Shown here one piece after another: positions 63,756-64,000 of a DNA stretch of 64,000 bases. The notes beneath the pieces were generated by a model, which saw only the letters and a program-made list of their open reading frames with translations, did not search any database and was not told where the DNA came from. How positions within the stretch are numbered: position 1 is the stretch's first letter; every line of letters begins with the position of its first letter. This stretch comes from CALKXV01 sp965228905. Its GTDB lineage: Bacteria; Pseudomonadota; Alphaproteobacteria; Rhodobacterales; Rhodobacteraceae. The translations under genes were made by a program, and so were the position numbers. The stretch is from assembly GCA_965228905.1 (NCBI GenBank), contig CBDDII010000002.1, positions 992,001-1,056,000 on the forward strand, written 5' to 3'.

Positions 63756-64000
63756 ATGTCGCGTCGATTGGATAGATCAGTGACGGTGCGGGTCGCGGGG
63801 CATTTCGGAGAGTGGTTGCAAGGAAGGCTGGGACCGGATGGGCCGGTGTGCCTGTTGACGCTTCCCTGTCCGCCCTTGTTCGTCGAGGTGGAGCGTTTGG
63901 ACGATGGTCCGCTTGAGCTTTTGCAATCGGTCGAGCTTGTGACCCTGGACCGCGCCCGTGACTTCCTTTCCAGAGTTTCGGGGCGAGAGGGCGTTTACCG
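63756..64000 (+). CDS. GHMP-kinase-like protein, PduX/BluE type (start of gene, cut by the window end)
   Basis: About 81 N-terminal residues are visible. The pattern VRVAGHFGEWLQGRLGPDGPVCLLTLPCPP is the typical start of L-threonine kinase (PduX) and of the BluE-type kinases that supply cobalamin's aminopropanol-phosphate linker. The ATG at 63756 is preferred; GTG at 63744 or 63780 is possible. The 215 bp before it, shared with the divergent membrane-protein gene, shows no clear repeat. Confidence 0.7.
   Translation, partial: MSRRLDRSVTVRVAGHFGEWLQGRLGPDGPVCLLTLPCPPLFVEVERLDDGPLELLQSVELVTLDRARDFLSRVSGREGVY

Overview
The window is GC-rich, densely packed bacterial DNA, almost entirely transport and catabolic operons. 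Gene content points to a marine alphaproteobacterium of the Rhodobacterales (roseobacter type). The clearest marker is the complete enuR-uehABC-usp-eutABCDE-asnC ectoine/hydroxyectoine block known from such bacteria. No rRNA, tRNA, CRISPR array or intact insertion sequence was seen. Identifications come from reading motifs and gene order; no database search was run.

Layout. (1) 1-7736: the end of an NMT1/THI5-like binding protein, then a peptide-type ABC system with two tandem family-5 binding proteins, two permeases and two ATPases. (2) 7931-9601 (-): Na/Pi-cotransporter family protein. (3) 9746-17514 (-): one operon of binding protein, two permeases, ATPase, tandem-domain glycerophosphodiesterase, LacI regulator and inositol-monophosphatase family enzyme, with a perfect 16-bp palindrome in front. 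It reads as uptake and stepwise hydrolysis of a glycerophosphodiester such as glycerophosphoinositol (inference). (4) 17663-18986: a lone antibiotic-type nucleotidyltransferase and about 770 bp without a convincing gene. (5) 18987-23795: a proline-racemase-family protein with a Ser/Thr active-site pair, an N-methylproline-demethylase-like flavoenzyme, a TetR regulator and an ornithine-cyclodeaminase-family reductase, probably for modified prolines. (6) 24245-34692: an Ehu-type ABC importer, M20 amidohydrolase, Lrp/AsnC regulator, BisC-like molybdoenzyme, PLP lyase, M24 peptidase and Asp/Glu-racemase-family protein; this looks like a second, diverged ectoine-type module. (7) 34808-48191: the canonical ectoine locus: EnuR, UehABC TRAP transporter, Usp, EutABCDE, AsnC, then the aminotransferase and semialdehyde dehydrogenase on the opposite strand behind a strong bidirectional terminator. 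(8) 48355-61473: TctDE two-component system, TctC, a TctA-TctB fusion, PrpF-family isomerase, ThDP enzyme, D-2-hydroxyacid dehydrogenase, a periplasmic-binding-fold protein without signal peptide, a beta-hydroxyacid-dehydrogenase-like protein, LysR regulator and TcuA-like flavoprotein. This is a catabolic island for an unidentified di/tricarboxylate. (9) 61523-64000: a ClpP-fold membrane-anchored protein, a helical membrane protein, and the start of a PduX/BluE-like GHMP kinase.

In at least five places a GC-rich stem-loop follows a binding-protein gene directly, before the next transporter gene. This would let the binding protein be made in excess of the membrane components. The most promising leads for new biology are the glycerophosphodiester operon, the Ser/Thr proline-racemase-like cluster, the second ectoine-like module with a molybdoenzyme, and the Tct/ThDP island.
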